From contig QIKY01000240.1 in assembly GCA_003233175.1 (NCBI GenBank), forward strand, positions 1-44,144: 44,144 bases of DNA, in the 5' to 3' direction. Source of the stretch: Planctomycetaceae bacterium. Its GTDB lineage: Bacteria > Planctomycetota > Planctomycetia > Pirellulales > Pirellulaceae. Position numbers and translations under genes: made by a program. This document shows positions 34,088 through 42,309 of the stretch, one piece after another; the first letter of the stretch is position 1, and each line of letters starts with the position of its first letter. The notes under the pieces were generated by a model. It ran no database searches and had not been told where the DNA came from. It was given only the letters and a program-made list of their open reading frames with translations.

Positions 34088-34247
34088 TTGCCGTCTCCTA
34101 AGGGTCGTTCCCAAACACTTCGCGGCAGCCGCTCCCGCGTCAGCAGGTTGATTCTAACGCCTGCGGCTGCGAAACGGAAATCGGCGTCGTCCCGCCAGAC
34201 GACGCCGATAAAATTCTCGAACGAGTTTGCAGCGCGAATGTCGGCAT

Positions 34248-34350
34248 GAGAACGGTCCCGAATTTACAGACCGAATTAAAAGCCCGGCATTTTGAAAATA
34301 CCGGGCTTTTCCGAGCTACCTCTTGGACCTTATTTCGGGACCGCTCCCTA
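34248..34350. repeat. About 102-bp inverted-end element, family B long form, copy 4
   Basis: The ends GAACGGTCCCGAATTTA (from 34249) and TATTTCGGGACCGCTCC are inverted repeats with few mismatches. The core AAAGCCCGGCATTTT/AAAATACCGGGCTTTT is a strong hairpin. It aligns without gaps to the reverse complement of 26578-26680. On the minus strand its first triplet is the TAG stop of the zinc-finger gene, so it sits where a terminator would. Confidence 0.8.
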
Positions 34351-34794
34351 GACATCAAGCTCCACGTCGTTGATCGTCAATTCTGAATCTGCGGAGCGTG
34401 TTTCAAACAGCCGCGCCCAATCGACCGGATTATTTATATCGATTCCCGCCTTCTCGACTTCTTGTTGGCATTCAATGCACAACGTCGCGTAGGGCAGCGC
34501 CTGCAAACGCGCCATGGGAATGTTGTTGTTGCAGCCCTCACAGGCGCCGTAACTGCCAGCCCGAATTTGCTCCAACGCATTTTCAATTTGGGCGAGTTCC
34601 CGACTCTCCACTTCAGCCAGTTGGGAGTTGAGTTCGTCTTGTACGGAATCAAGGGCGGCGTCGACGACGTCGCCGGAGGTCGACTCGCGCAAGGTTTTTA
34701 ACATACTCAAGTCGCCCGCCAACACTTTTCGCAAGGCGTCGCGACGATGAATGAGCACCCCTCGCAATTTCGTGATTGAATCTTTCCTTGCCAT
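34348..34794 (-). CDS. DksA/TraR-family C4 zinc-finger protein
   Basis: The 148-residue product begins with a helical hairpin (MARKDSITKLRGVLIHRRDA ... SVQDELNSQLAEVESRELAQ). It ends with a C4 zinc finger: YGACEGCNNNIPMARLQALP-YATLCIECQQ, Cys-x2-Cys-x17-Cys-x2-Cys. DksA-family proteins enter the secondary channel of RNA polymerase and alter promoter response, often with ppGpp. The coiled-coil tip usually carries two acidic residues; here the segment SVQDELNS is a candidate. Starts at ATG 34794 or 34803 both follow AGAGGG; I chose 34794 because the spacing to 34803 is too short. The long tail after the finger (ELTINDVELDV) is acidic. Confidence 0.85.
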   Translation of the reverse strand: MARKDSITKLRGVLIHRRDALRKVLAGDLSMLKTLRESTSGDVVDAALDSVQDELNSQLAEVESRELAQIENALEQIRAGSYGACEGCNNNIPMARLQALPYATLCIECQQEVEKAGIDINNPVDWARLFETRSADSELTINDVELDV

Positions 34795-35439
34795 CTTTAT
34801 CATTTCCCTCTTGTTTCGCCACGCGAAGCGGTGATTTGGCATTCGCGTTGGTGATTCCTTTGTTGCCATCCGTTTACATCGCCTGCACCCGCAATGAGGT
34901 GAGACGGCACACAAACTATAGTGCGCTTCTCGGCAAACGACCGGCGTGAAATGAAAAAGTCGGCGTGTTCCTTTCGTCGACCGCACAGAGGTCGCGCAAA
35001 ACGCTTACAGCAAATAACTTACGAAAAGCGAATTGCCGAAATTGATTCCGCCAATTTGTTATTCTGTCGCAGTGGGTTTCTGTCGGACACTTACAAAACG
35101 TAACTTGCGACCGAGCGGAAACGGTTCAGCGTTATTCGGATAATCGGCAAATTCGGCGCCAGCGCGCCACGGTTTTTTCTTTCTGTCGGCGATAATTGGC
35201 AATTAAAAATCGGCCGCCGCTCGCCCGGCGGCGGCGGCTCTTTGACCCGTCGCGATTGCCAAGCTATATCTCCATAGCCACTACTCGACTTAGGCCAGAA
35301 CTCCACCCCGCCCATAGCAACGGCCACTCTCTTGAGTGGGCCCGGAGAAGGTGGAGCAACCCTTTATTTTCTCGGTATTTTATTCGCCTCGTCCTTTCAT
35401 ATGCCCGGTGTGTCTGCACATTTGGGTGGAACCGTGATC
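34795..35439. other. Divergent intergenic region upstream of the zinc-finger and FHA genes
   Basis: A 645-bp region with both promoters. An upstream-extended frame of the zinc-finger gene to 34986 reads as Cys/Arg-rich peptide and is not credible. I see AT-richer stretches near 35000-35060 and 35195-35210, and a GC palindrome-like GCCGCCGCTCGCCCGGCGGCG near 35210, which may be a terminator or regulatory hairpin. No coding region is supported. Confidence 0.4.
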
Positions 35440-37599
35440 ATGCCGCTCGCGATCGATCCCAACAGCAAATTACTCGGTTCGCCACCCGCTGATCTGGTGT
35501 TGCGCATCTCTCGATCTTCTCTCGATCACGCCCCGCAGTCGCTTCGCTTGCCGGAATCGAAATGCACCGTCGGCGCCGACCCCGCCTGCACCATCGCAAC
35601 CGACTACGCGCTGCATCCGGTGCATTGTTTGATTCTGCGAGGCCCCAGAGGCGCGGTGGTTCGGCGATGGGCGCCCGACACGTTGCTCAACGGCGCCCCT
35701 TTTGACGACGCGCCGCTACACGAAGGTGATCAGCTCACGATCGGCGACGATGTCGTGGAAGTCATCGATTTGGGAATCGGGCCAGCGTCCAAAAAGGAAA
35801 CGTCTGGTTTGGTCGCGGCGCCGAAAAATGGCCTGCACGAAACGACCGAAACGACCGAAAACGCCGCCCTGGCGAAACTGCGAGCCGCACGAGACATCGC
35901 CCGCCAGCGGAGCCGTTCGCTGTTGGCTGAGTTGCGCAAGGCGACAACCGCTCGTCGCGAGCAGCAGGCGATTGCCGAATCGGCTGTTCGCACCAGCGAT
36001 GCTTCAAAAGATCACAGCCGCCAGCTAGAAAATACGCTTCAGAATAGTGAGCATGCGCTCGCCGAGAGCCGAAGCCTGCTCCATGCGCTCCAAGAGGAGT
36101 TGCAGCAGAAACACAATGCGTGGGATGCCGAGCGTGAAGAATTGCGGAATCCTCAAGCCGAGCAAGAGCTTGCGCTTCAAATCCATGACCTGACACAAAA
36201 ATGGACGCTATCAGGATTCAAATTGCGGCTTCTTCAAGATGTTCTGTTTGAATCCGGTCGGTTTTGGCTTAAACAGCAAACAGAGGAAACGCCGGCGGTT
36301 GCGTCGGATCGCATTAGCGAAGAAAACGAAGCCTTGCGCCAGGAACTCGACCGCTTGGGGCAATCGCACCAAATCGAGGCCGACGAGGCGTTGCAAGCTC
36401 GGCAAACATTGCAGAGCGAACTGGCGACGTTTCAAGCCGAGTTGCAGGCGTCGCGTGAAGAGGCGCAACGTTTGGAGCAAGAACGCGAAAGCCTGCAAGC
36501 GATACAAGCACGTTCCGACCAAGATCTTGAATCGCTGCGGAGCGAGTTGCAGGCGTCGCTCAAAGAGACGCAACGCCGGGAACAAGAACGCCAAAGCCTG
36601 CAATCGCTACAAACACGTTCCGACCAAGATCTTGAATCGCTGCGGAGCGAGTTGAAGGCGTCGCTCAAAGAGGCGCGGCGCCGGGAGCAAGAGCGCCAAA
36701 ACCTGCAAGCACAATCGGATCAAGATCTTGAATCGCTGCGGAGCGAGTTGCAGGCGTCGCGCGAAGAGGCGCTGCGCGTGGAGCAGGAGCGTCAAGACTT
36801 ACAGTCGCGATATGAAGACCTTTGCCGACAACGCAACGATGTCCGATGCGAGGCAATCGCCGAGGCGCCTACGCCGGAACGCCTTGAAGCCGATGCTTCG
36901 TTGGCCGCACGCGAGCAAGCGGCGCCCGCCGTTGACGTTGACGAACAATTCAAGGGAGGCGGTTCGGAACACGCCTTGCCCCGCGGCGAGAGTGTCGCGA
37001 CCAATGGCGAGGAAGATAGTGCATCGGAAGGCGAGGCCGAAGAAGATTCGATCAAGGCGTATATGTCTCAACTCTTGCAACGCCTCAAGTCGGATACCGA
37101 TTCGACGCCACGGGAGCGTCCGCAAGCTTCGCAGGCCGCGCCTGCAAGCACGCCGGAACCGGAAGAAGTTTCACCCGAGCCGTCGCCGTCGAACGAGGTG
37201 CTACAGGAACCGCCTTGCGAAATGCCGCCCCGCAGACCGGCGCCCGATCAATCGCTCAACTTGGAGGCGATGCGAGATCTGGCCAACTCGTCAGCCCGGC
37301 AAGCGATTAACAAACATGCTCGAAAACTCGCAGTCGCGGAGTTGGGCGCCAAACTCGCATTGGTCGCCACCGCAGCAACGAGCACCGCGTACCTTGCCTT
37401 TTATAGCACGGGCGGCTCGGCTGTCATGTATGCCAGCGCTGCGGTAACCAGCGCCGTGGCGTTGGTTTGGGGGCGGCAAGTGCTGCTCATTTTCCGAGGC
37501 GGGCCGCCGACCGCCAAAGAGCAATCACAGAGCGAGCCGGAAAAAAAGGCGCCGGCGCCTGAATTGCCAGAATCCGAGTTGCCAGAAACCGATCTGTGA
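35440..37599 (+). CDS. FHA-domain protein with long coiled coil and C-terminal membrane helices
   Basis: The 719-residue product starts with an FHA-like domain (about 30-115: SLRLPESKCTVGADPACTIA; HPVHCLILRGPRGAVVRR; LHEGDQLTIGDDVVEVID), a phosphothreonine-binding fold. A long Gln/Glu/Arg-rich coiled coil from about 150 to 480 follows, including four tandem 32-35-residue units (DLESLRSELQASLKEAQRRE). An acidic Pro-rich linker comes next, then near 635-690 two hydrophobic helices (GAKLALVATAATSTAYLAFY; YASAAVTSAVALVWGRQVLL). It ends in PELPESELPETDL. I chose ATG 35440, which has GGTGGA nine bases upstream. It may be a phospho-dependent membrane scaffold. No partner kinase is adjacent; function unknown. 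Confidence 0.75.
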   Translation: MPLAIDPNSKLLGSPPADLVLRISRSSLDHAPQSLRLPESKCTVGADPACTIATDYALHPVHCLILRGPRGAVVRRWAPDTLLNGAPFDDAPLHEGDQLTIGDDVVEVIDLGIGPASKKETSGLVAAPKNGLHETTETTENAALAKLRAARDIARQRSRSLLAELRKATTARREQQAIAESAVRTSDASKDHSRQLENTLQNSEHALAESRSLLHALQEELQQKHNAWDAEREELRNPQAEQELALQIHDLTQKWTLSGFKLRLLQDVLFESGRFWLKQQTEETPAVASDRISEENEALRQELDRLGQSHQIEADEALQARQTLQSELATFQAELQASREEAQRLEQERESLQAIQARSDQDLESLRSELQASLKETQRREQERQSLQSLQTRSDQDLESLRSELKASLKEARRREQERQNLQAQSDQDLESLRSELQASREEALRVEQERQDLQSRYEDLCRQRNDVRCEAIAEAPTPERLEADASLAAREQAAPAVDVDEQFKGGGSEHALPRGESVATNGEEDSASEGEAEEDSIKAYMSQLLQRLKSDTDSTPRERPQASQAAPASTPEPEEVSPEPSPSNEVLQEPPCEMPPRRPAPDQSLNLEAMRDLANSSARQAINKHARKLAVAELGAKLALVATAATSTAYLAFYSTGGSAVMYASAAVTSAVALVWGRQVLLIFRGGPPTAKEQSQSEPEKKAPAPELPESELPETDL
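36439..36810 (+). repeat. 105-bp in-frame tandem repeats in the FHA gene
   Basis: Units start at 36439, 36544, 36649 and 36745 (periods 105, 105 and 96 bp), each opening GAGTTG(C/A)AGGCGTCG and containing GATCTTGAATCGCTGCGGAG. A 35-residue unit is five heptads, so each copy lengthens the coiled coil by an exact number of turns; the third unit lost three residues. Confidence 0.9.
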
Positions 37600-37674
37600 G
37601 GCGATTCCCTCGGCGCGAAACACCGCCTTACAATCACGGAAGAAGCCAAAGAAGCACGCTCCGCACGACGCCGG

Positions 37675-38733
37675 CTAGAAGTCGTACCAGACGCCAACCC
37701 CAATCTGTTCTTCAAAGTTATTGAAGAACGAAAACTGGCTGCTCTCGCCGTTGTAATAGTGCAACCCCACTCGCAACAGCCGAGCATTTTCATCGCCCCG
37801 CCAAGCCCAACCGGCTTGGAAGACCATATTGCCCCCGAAGTTGACTTCTTGCCGCAAAAAAGCGTTGAAGGCGAAGAAGGGCGCCCCGGCTGGGCCGGTC
37901 GGTCGAGCGGGCGCGTAGTCGACGCCGAACTGAAACTCCCACGGCTCGCTGATGATTGTGTAGAAACCCCAAGCAACTTCCCCATAAATGCGCAACTTGT
38001 CGGTAAGGTAAATCGACTGGCCAAGCACCAGCAAATCTTGGGCGAAATTGAGGCGATTGAAATTAGGGTTCTTCAGTAAAAACTCGTCACCCACGTGCGA
38101 ACTCAAGTGGTAGTAGCCGAACTTGGTTTGAAAAGGGCCGCGTCCAAAGGTGAGAGGAATTCCGCCGCGGAAATCGACCGATTGCACATCGACCTCTTCC
38201 TGGAGGTCGAGGCGGAGTTGCGCCGAACCTTCAATGTCGAGTTGGAACCCTTCCGGACGCACGCGACGCCCCGTGCCGTAGCGAAACAGACCGACTCGTC
38301 CCCCAACGGTGGCATCCCAGAAAGTGCTCTGGTCTCGAATGTTGATGATTTTGGCGGCCATCCTCGATTCTTTCGCGCCGGCCAAATACGATTTATAAAT
38401 CAAACTGTCGGGCAGCACCTGCCAATAGTAAGCCTCAGTGGACGACTCCGGGAGCGAAGGCCGCGACCGCACGTATTGATCTAGGTCGAAATATCCGGCG
38501 CCCGGCGTTGCGTTAGGATCGGGTGCGTTAGGAACGGGCGTGTTAGGGCGATTTTCGTCCAACAGTGGGAAAGGAACTTCCGATTGCCGGAAATTGCCTG
38601 CTTGCGCGACACCCGGCCATGAAGGAGTTTCGCCAGCCTGCGCCGTCGATAGCGCAGCGGCGTTCATCGCGGCGGCTATCCAAACCACGGCAGCGGCGAC
38701 TCGCCTGAGGAAGTTTGATTCGCTGGTCTCCAC
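37675..38733 (-). CDS. DUF1207-type predicted outer-membrane protein
   Basis: The 352-residue product begins with a signal peptide (VAAAVVWIAAAMNAAALSTAQA). A Pro/Asn-rich linker (NTPVPNAPDPNATPG) follows, then a region typical of DUF1207: YYWQVLPDSLIYKSYLAGAK, SRMAAKIINIRDQSTFWDAT and VGGRVGLFRYGTG. The rest is strand-rich and aromatic (FQTKFGYYHLSSHVGDEFLL; IYGEVAWGFYTIISEPWEFQ), ending in VGVWYDF, as expected for a beta barrel whose last residue is Phe. The start is a GTG (38731-38733) with GGAG ten bases upstream. DUF1207 is common in planctomycetes; its function is not known. Confidence 0.85.
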   Translation of the reverse strand: METSESNFLRRVAAAVVWIAAAMNAAALSTAQAGETPSWPGVAQAGNFRQSEVPFPLLDENRPNTPVPNAPDPNATPGAGYFDLDQYVRSRPSLPESSTEAYYWQVLPDSLIYKSYLAGAKESRMAAKIINIRDQSTFWDATVGGRVGLFRYGTGRRVRPEGFQLDIEGSAQLRLDLQEEVDVQSVDFRGGIPLTFGRGPFQTKFGYYHLSSHVGDEFLLKNPNFNRLNFAQDLLVLGQSIYLTDKLRIYGEVAWGFYTIISEPWEFQFGVDYAPARPTGPAGAPFFAFNAFLRQEVNFGGNMVFQAGWAWRGDENARLLRVGLHYYNGESSQFSFFNNFEEQIGVGVWYDF

Positions 38734-39432
38734 CGGTACTACGCTCCATGACGCCAGCCGACGCCCAGTGTCGCTCTTACATAGTTGTACGATGCCATCG
38801 AAGGCCGTCGTAGGTTGTCTCTGTGCATTTGGAAATAAATAGCAGCCAAAGACGCCCTCGCTGCAATGGGTAAACTCTCATCTGCCGCTCGTCGTAACCG
38901 TTTGTTTGATTGCGTGTTGAAGTTGGCCTGAGGGCAATACGAGTTTGACTTGCAAATCGCGGCCCCCGCGCAACGGCGCTCCCTGGCCGAATGTCGTCAT
39001 TTGCGTAATGGTCGCGCGGAAGTTTAACGGCTAAGGTCGATGAGCGACAGAGCGATCAACGCAGTCTGGGCAACCTGGCGACCTATCCACTCTCTGATCG
39101 GCCGGAACGGAGGGCGCCGCCTGTTTACATTCTCGGCAAATGAGCAGCCTTTCTCCGATTCGTTTTGGAAGATTGGGTTTCAAGCGGGGGAAGTTGGTGA
39201 AGCCTGGGGAAAAATGGCGGCCGAGTTGCTTGAAATCAGTGTTCTTCCATTGGGTAAAGGGGGCGCGTAAGGAGCTGTCCTCGATATCTTCCGTGCGATG
39301 GTGTTATGAAATTCCCGCCAAGCCGGAGGCTTGCCAGCCATTAGCCGGTGGTCGAGCGCAGCGAACACCACCCGCTAATGGCCCTTGCATGGAATGGATC
39401 TTGGACAGGCGCCAATCACCGAAGCATCAGTT
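38734..39432. other. Intergenic region with repeat fragments
   Basis: About 700 bp without a convincing gene. It holds part of a family-E inner arm (near 38790-38810), a fragment of a family-C end at 38868-38893 (GTAAACTCTCATCTGCCGCT), and a family-F inverted repeat (39337-39382). A 40-codon minus-strand frame at 38878-39000 (FGQGAPLRGGRDLQVKLVLP inside it) may be a gene relic, but it has no homology I can name. Confidence 0.5.
39337..39382. repeat. GCCATTAGCCGG inverted repeat (family F)
   Basis: GCCATTAGCCGGTGG at the left and CCACCCGCTAATGGC at the right pair with few mismatches. The preceding ATGAAATTCCCGCCAAGCCG is shared with 17520-17539. Confidence 0.7.
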
Positions 39433-41904
39433 TCAAGGCCGGTTTCGAGGCCCGGCTTTTTGCCCGGCGGCTTGCTGGCGTATCTCGTATAACAACTGTT
39501 GGTAGGTGCGGTCGTCGGGTCGCAACTCCAAAAGACGCTCGGCGTAGTCGAGGGCTTCCGGCCAACGCTGCATTTTCTGATAGAGCAGCGCCACGGCGAG
39601 TGTGAAGTCGGGCGTTTGCGGCGCCAAGCGAGCAGCCGCCAAGAGCGCCGCTTGCGAAGCTTCCAAATCGCCCTGCAAATACAACGCCAGTCCGTAACGA
39701 TATTGCACCGCTGCGATGCCGGGCGCCAGGCGGGCGTCGCGCGCCAGCCAGGGCAGTTCCTCGTAGCGCAGGCGTTCCGATTCTTCGCGGTCGGGAAAGG
39801 CGCGCTGGAGAATACGCATGGCCTCTTCCCGATTGCCCTGCACCGCGACTTGCTTGGCTTGCGATTCCGCCGCCTTCCAGCGTCGCTCCAATATCGCGGC
39901 CAAATTCGTGCGAGGACCAGTGACGGTCGGCTCCACGCGAATGGCGGTGCGATAGGCTTGGATCGCCCTTTCGGTTTCGTTGTGGTTCTCGTAGATGATG
40001 CCCAGCGTGGTGTGCGCCGCGGCGCGATCGTTGTTTTGTAGCAGCGCCGCTCGCAATTCGTTGAACGCCGATTCCCAAGCCCGGCGTTGCGAGCCGGTGA
40101 GTTCCCCGGCGGGCGCTCGCGCCACCACACGCGCCGCCTCCGTTCGGACCGAGCGAATGGGGTCTTTCAAAAGCGGGGTGACGTATTTGATCAGTTGCGC
40201 AACCGGCGCGGCTTCAAAACTCGCCGTGGCCGCGGCGCGCACTTGGGGGTCGTCGTCTTGGAGGAGTTTGGCGGCTGCGGCAAGACTTTTGGCGTCGGCG
40301 AAGCGAGCCATTTGCGCTGTCAGGCTGGCCCGCACCATGGCCGATAGTTTGCGAGATCTGGCCAAACGGATGAGGTCGTCTTCCACTTCTTGGTCGCCCC
40401 GCCAGACCGCCGCCAAGACATTCGCGAAGTTCGATTTGCGATCGTTCTTCGGTCCATACCATTTTTCGCAATGCTCGTTGGACCAGAGGTTGAGTCGATC
40501 GAGCGCGGCCTTGGCTTGTTGGTCGCCTTCTCCGGCAACGCGCAGCCAATCGGCGTATTGCGGCAACTTCGAACGTTGTTCGGCGGGTAGTAAGTCTTGC
40601 TCCATTTTCAAATGGCACTGCGTGCAGGCGTTGGGCACGCCCAGATCGATCGAAAGATCGGGCCGCGGCACGCGCAGACTATGATCGCGCCGAGGATCGA
40701 CCTGCATATAGGTGGTGTGCGGCATGTGGCAATCAACACACGAAGCTCCGGCGCCGCCCGGCAAATGATTGTGGTGCGCCGGCGAATCGTACTTGCCGGC
40801 GGAGTGCTGGTGGCAGGACGTGCAGAGTTTATTGCCCTCGTGTTTCACGCGCGTGGTGTGAGGATCGTGGCAATCGGTGCAGCGAATGCCCTTGTTATAC
40901 ATTTTGCTCTGAATGAACGAGCCATAGACATAAACTTCGTCCAGTATTTGCCCGTCGGCGTGGTAGGTTTCGCTGCGCAGCAGTTCGTTGGCGAAGTCGT
41001 CGTAGTAGTTGTCGCCGGCGTAATGTTCAGGATGCACGACGCGGCGCCTTGAATGGCACGGCGCGCAGGCCTGAATTTCATTGTGCGAGTTTTCGGTTTT
41101 CAGTTTGGCCAGACCGTACCCCAGTTTGCGATCCCAAAAAACCGACGTGGCCTCCGCCAGTTTGACGTGCGTTTCCCCAGGACCGTGGCAGGCTTCACAA
41201 CTGACATCGATCTCGGAAAACGTGGTGTGATAGGTTCTGGTGTTTTGGTCGAAATTCTTTTCCAGGTGAGTGGAGTGGCAGTCGGCGCACATGTTGTTCC
41301 AGCGTTGGGCGATGCCGGTCCAATGCAGGTCGTCGTCGGGCTCTAATTTTTCCGCCACATCGGGCGGCGCCAGATAAAACCACTTCTTGTTTTTCGTGTC
41401 CCAGGAAATTCGCAGCACCTGCACACGGCTGATTTCGTTTTCCGGCAGATCGTCGGGCCGATCGAATTCGACCATATACTGCTGGAGCGGCGTGACGCCA
41501 AACACATACTTGATGGCGAAGTCTTGCATTTGGCCGTCGGGGCCTTCGGTGTTGATCAGGAACTGATCGCCACGGCGAAACATGCGGCTGGTGATGTCGT
41601 GATGCGTCAATTCGGCGTCGTCGAAATCGGCCAATACGGTTTCCGCAGTGGCGAGGTCCATGGCCAGATCGTGGTGGGAGCCTTGCCAGGCGTCGTGTTG
41701 GTTTTGGTGGCAGGCCACACACGACTGCCGGCCGACGAACACCGGCCGCGCTTCGTCTTCAGGCAGGCAAACCCACCAATCGGCGAACAGCGCGCCGCTC
41801 AAAACCAGGAGCAGCACGGCCGGCAGCACGATTTTCAACACCTTGCCGATTCGCCCGCCGCCGCCGGGCGCGGAAGGGGTTTCGCTATCTACACGCTTTG
41901 TCAT
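39433..41904 (-). CDS. Octahaem c-type cytochrome fused to HEAT and TPR repeats
   Basis: The 823-residue product has a membrane anchor at about 24-43 (IVLPAVLLLVLSGALFADWW). Eight CxxCH haem sites follow: CVACH 62, CADCH 206, CEACH 236, CAPCH 280, CTDCH 342, CTSCH 361, CVDCH 389 and CTQCH 427. Residues 530-620 are HEAT-like (LLQDDDPQVRAAATASFEAA; LKDPIRSVRTEAARVVARAP). From about 630 to 820 there are TPRs (AHTTLGIIYENHNETERAIQ; YRYGLALYLQGDLEASQAAL). Periplasmic electron transfer is expected; some relatives are listed as nitrite-reductase-like cytochromes, but no such activity can be claimed here. It is divergent from the PQQ-type propeller gene. Confidence 0.9.
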   Translation of the reverse strand: MTKRVDSETPSAPGGGGRIGKVLKIVLPAVLLLVLSGALFADWWVCLPEDEARPVFVGRQSCVACHQNQHDAWQGSHHDLAMDLATAETVLADFDDAELTHHDITSRMFRRGDQFLINTEGPDGQMQDFAIKYVFGVTPLQQYMVEFDRPDDLPENEISRVQVLRISWDTKNKKWFYLAPPDVAEKLEPDDDLHWTGIAQRWNNMCADCHSTHLEKNFDQNTRTYHTTFSEIDVSCEACHGPGETHVKLAEATSVFWDRKLGYGLAKLKTENSHNEIQACAPCHSRRRVVHPEHYAGDNYYDDFANELLRSETYHADGQILDEVYVYGSFIQSKMYNKGIRCTDCHDPHTTRVKHEGNKLCTSCHQHSAGKYDSPAHHNHLPGGAGASCVDCHMPHTTYMQVDPRRDHSLRVPRPDLSIDLGVPNACTQCHLKMEQDLLPAEQRSKLPQYADWLRVAGEGDQQAKAALDRLNLWSNEHCEKWYGPKNDRKSNFANVLAAVWRGDQEVEDDLIRLARSRKLSAMVRASLTAQMARFADAKSLAAAAKLLQDDDPQVRAAATASFEAAPVAQLIKYVTPLLKDPIRSVRTEAARVVARAPAGELTGSQRRAWESAFNELRAALLQNNDRAAAHTTLGIIYENHNETERAIQAYRTAIRVEPTVTGPRTNLAAILERRWKAAESQAKQVAVQGNREEAMRILQRAFPDREESERLRYEELPWLARDARLAPGIAAVQYRYGLALYLQGDLEASQAALLAAARLAPQTPDFTLAVALLYQKMQRWPEALDYAERLLELRPDDRTYQQLLYEIRQQAAGQKAGPRNRP

Positions 41905-42309
41905 GAACGATCGTACTCAACACGCTAATACAAGGGAGCCGGTAACAAAAAGGGTGAATCCTTCAGCCTATCATGCCGACGCCGGTGGCGACAGTTGGCG
42001 ATCTTGCTGAAGGTGGGAAAGACGGGCGCTGGGCAATACCTCTCACTCGAACAAATCATGCAATGAATTTGCCACAGAGCACACAGAGCACTCAGAGTGT
42101 GATGCATCTGGCGTTGCCTATCGTTTTGACTCCTTTCTCAGTGGCCTCTGTGTGCTCTGTGGCAAAAAATATTTGGGGCGCGCGTTGTGCGTTTGTGTAT
42201 AAACAGACAGACGCTGGGTTCAACCTACGTAACCGGACCAGTTTCTTGCCATCGCCGCTTGGCGGGGCTATGGTATCTTCCAGCGATTCAACTCTTTCAG
42301 GATCATGCC
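41905..42309. other. Divergent intergenic region with a CACAGAG-type repeat
   Basis: This 405-bp gap between the cytochrome and propeller genes holds a family-D element (42071-42163). The propeller frame extends upstream to 42187 but the extension crosses no ribosome-binding site and reads as Cys/Arg-rich peptide. Both promoters should be here; I did not identify boxes. Confidence 0.45.
42071..42163. repeat. CACAGAG-type inverted repeat (family D copy 3)
   Basis: GCCACAGAGCACACAGAG at the left mirrors CTCTGTGTGCTCTGTGGC at the right (both 18 bp, nearly perfect), around a 57-bp centre. Confidence 0.75.

Noticed and set aside
34795-34986. N-terminal extension of the zinc-finger protein, with extra cysteines
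   Set aside because: The extension (HCGCRRCKRM...) looks like a metal motif, but family members begin near MARKD and a ribosome-binding site precedes that point.
36439-36810. Regular 105-bp repeats that could be mistaken for a CRISPR-like array
   Set aside because: They are in-frame, encode heptads of a coiled coil, have no unique spacers, and no cas genes are near.
38878-39000. A 40-codon minus-strand frame with FGQGAPLRGGRDLQVKLVLP
   Set aside because: It is very short, overlaps a repeat-derived end, lacks a ribosome-binding site and has no family I can name. It may be a relic, but a gene call is not supported.
42187-42309. N-terminal extension of the propeller protein
   Set aside because: The signal peptide starts at 42310; the upstream residues are Cys/Arg/Leu-rich and would bury the signal.
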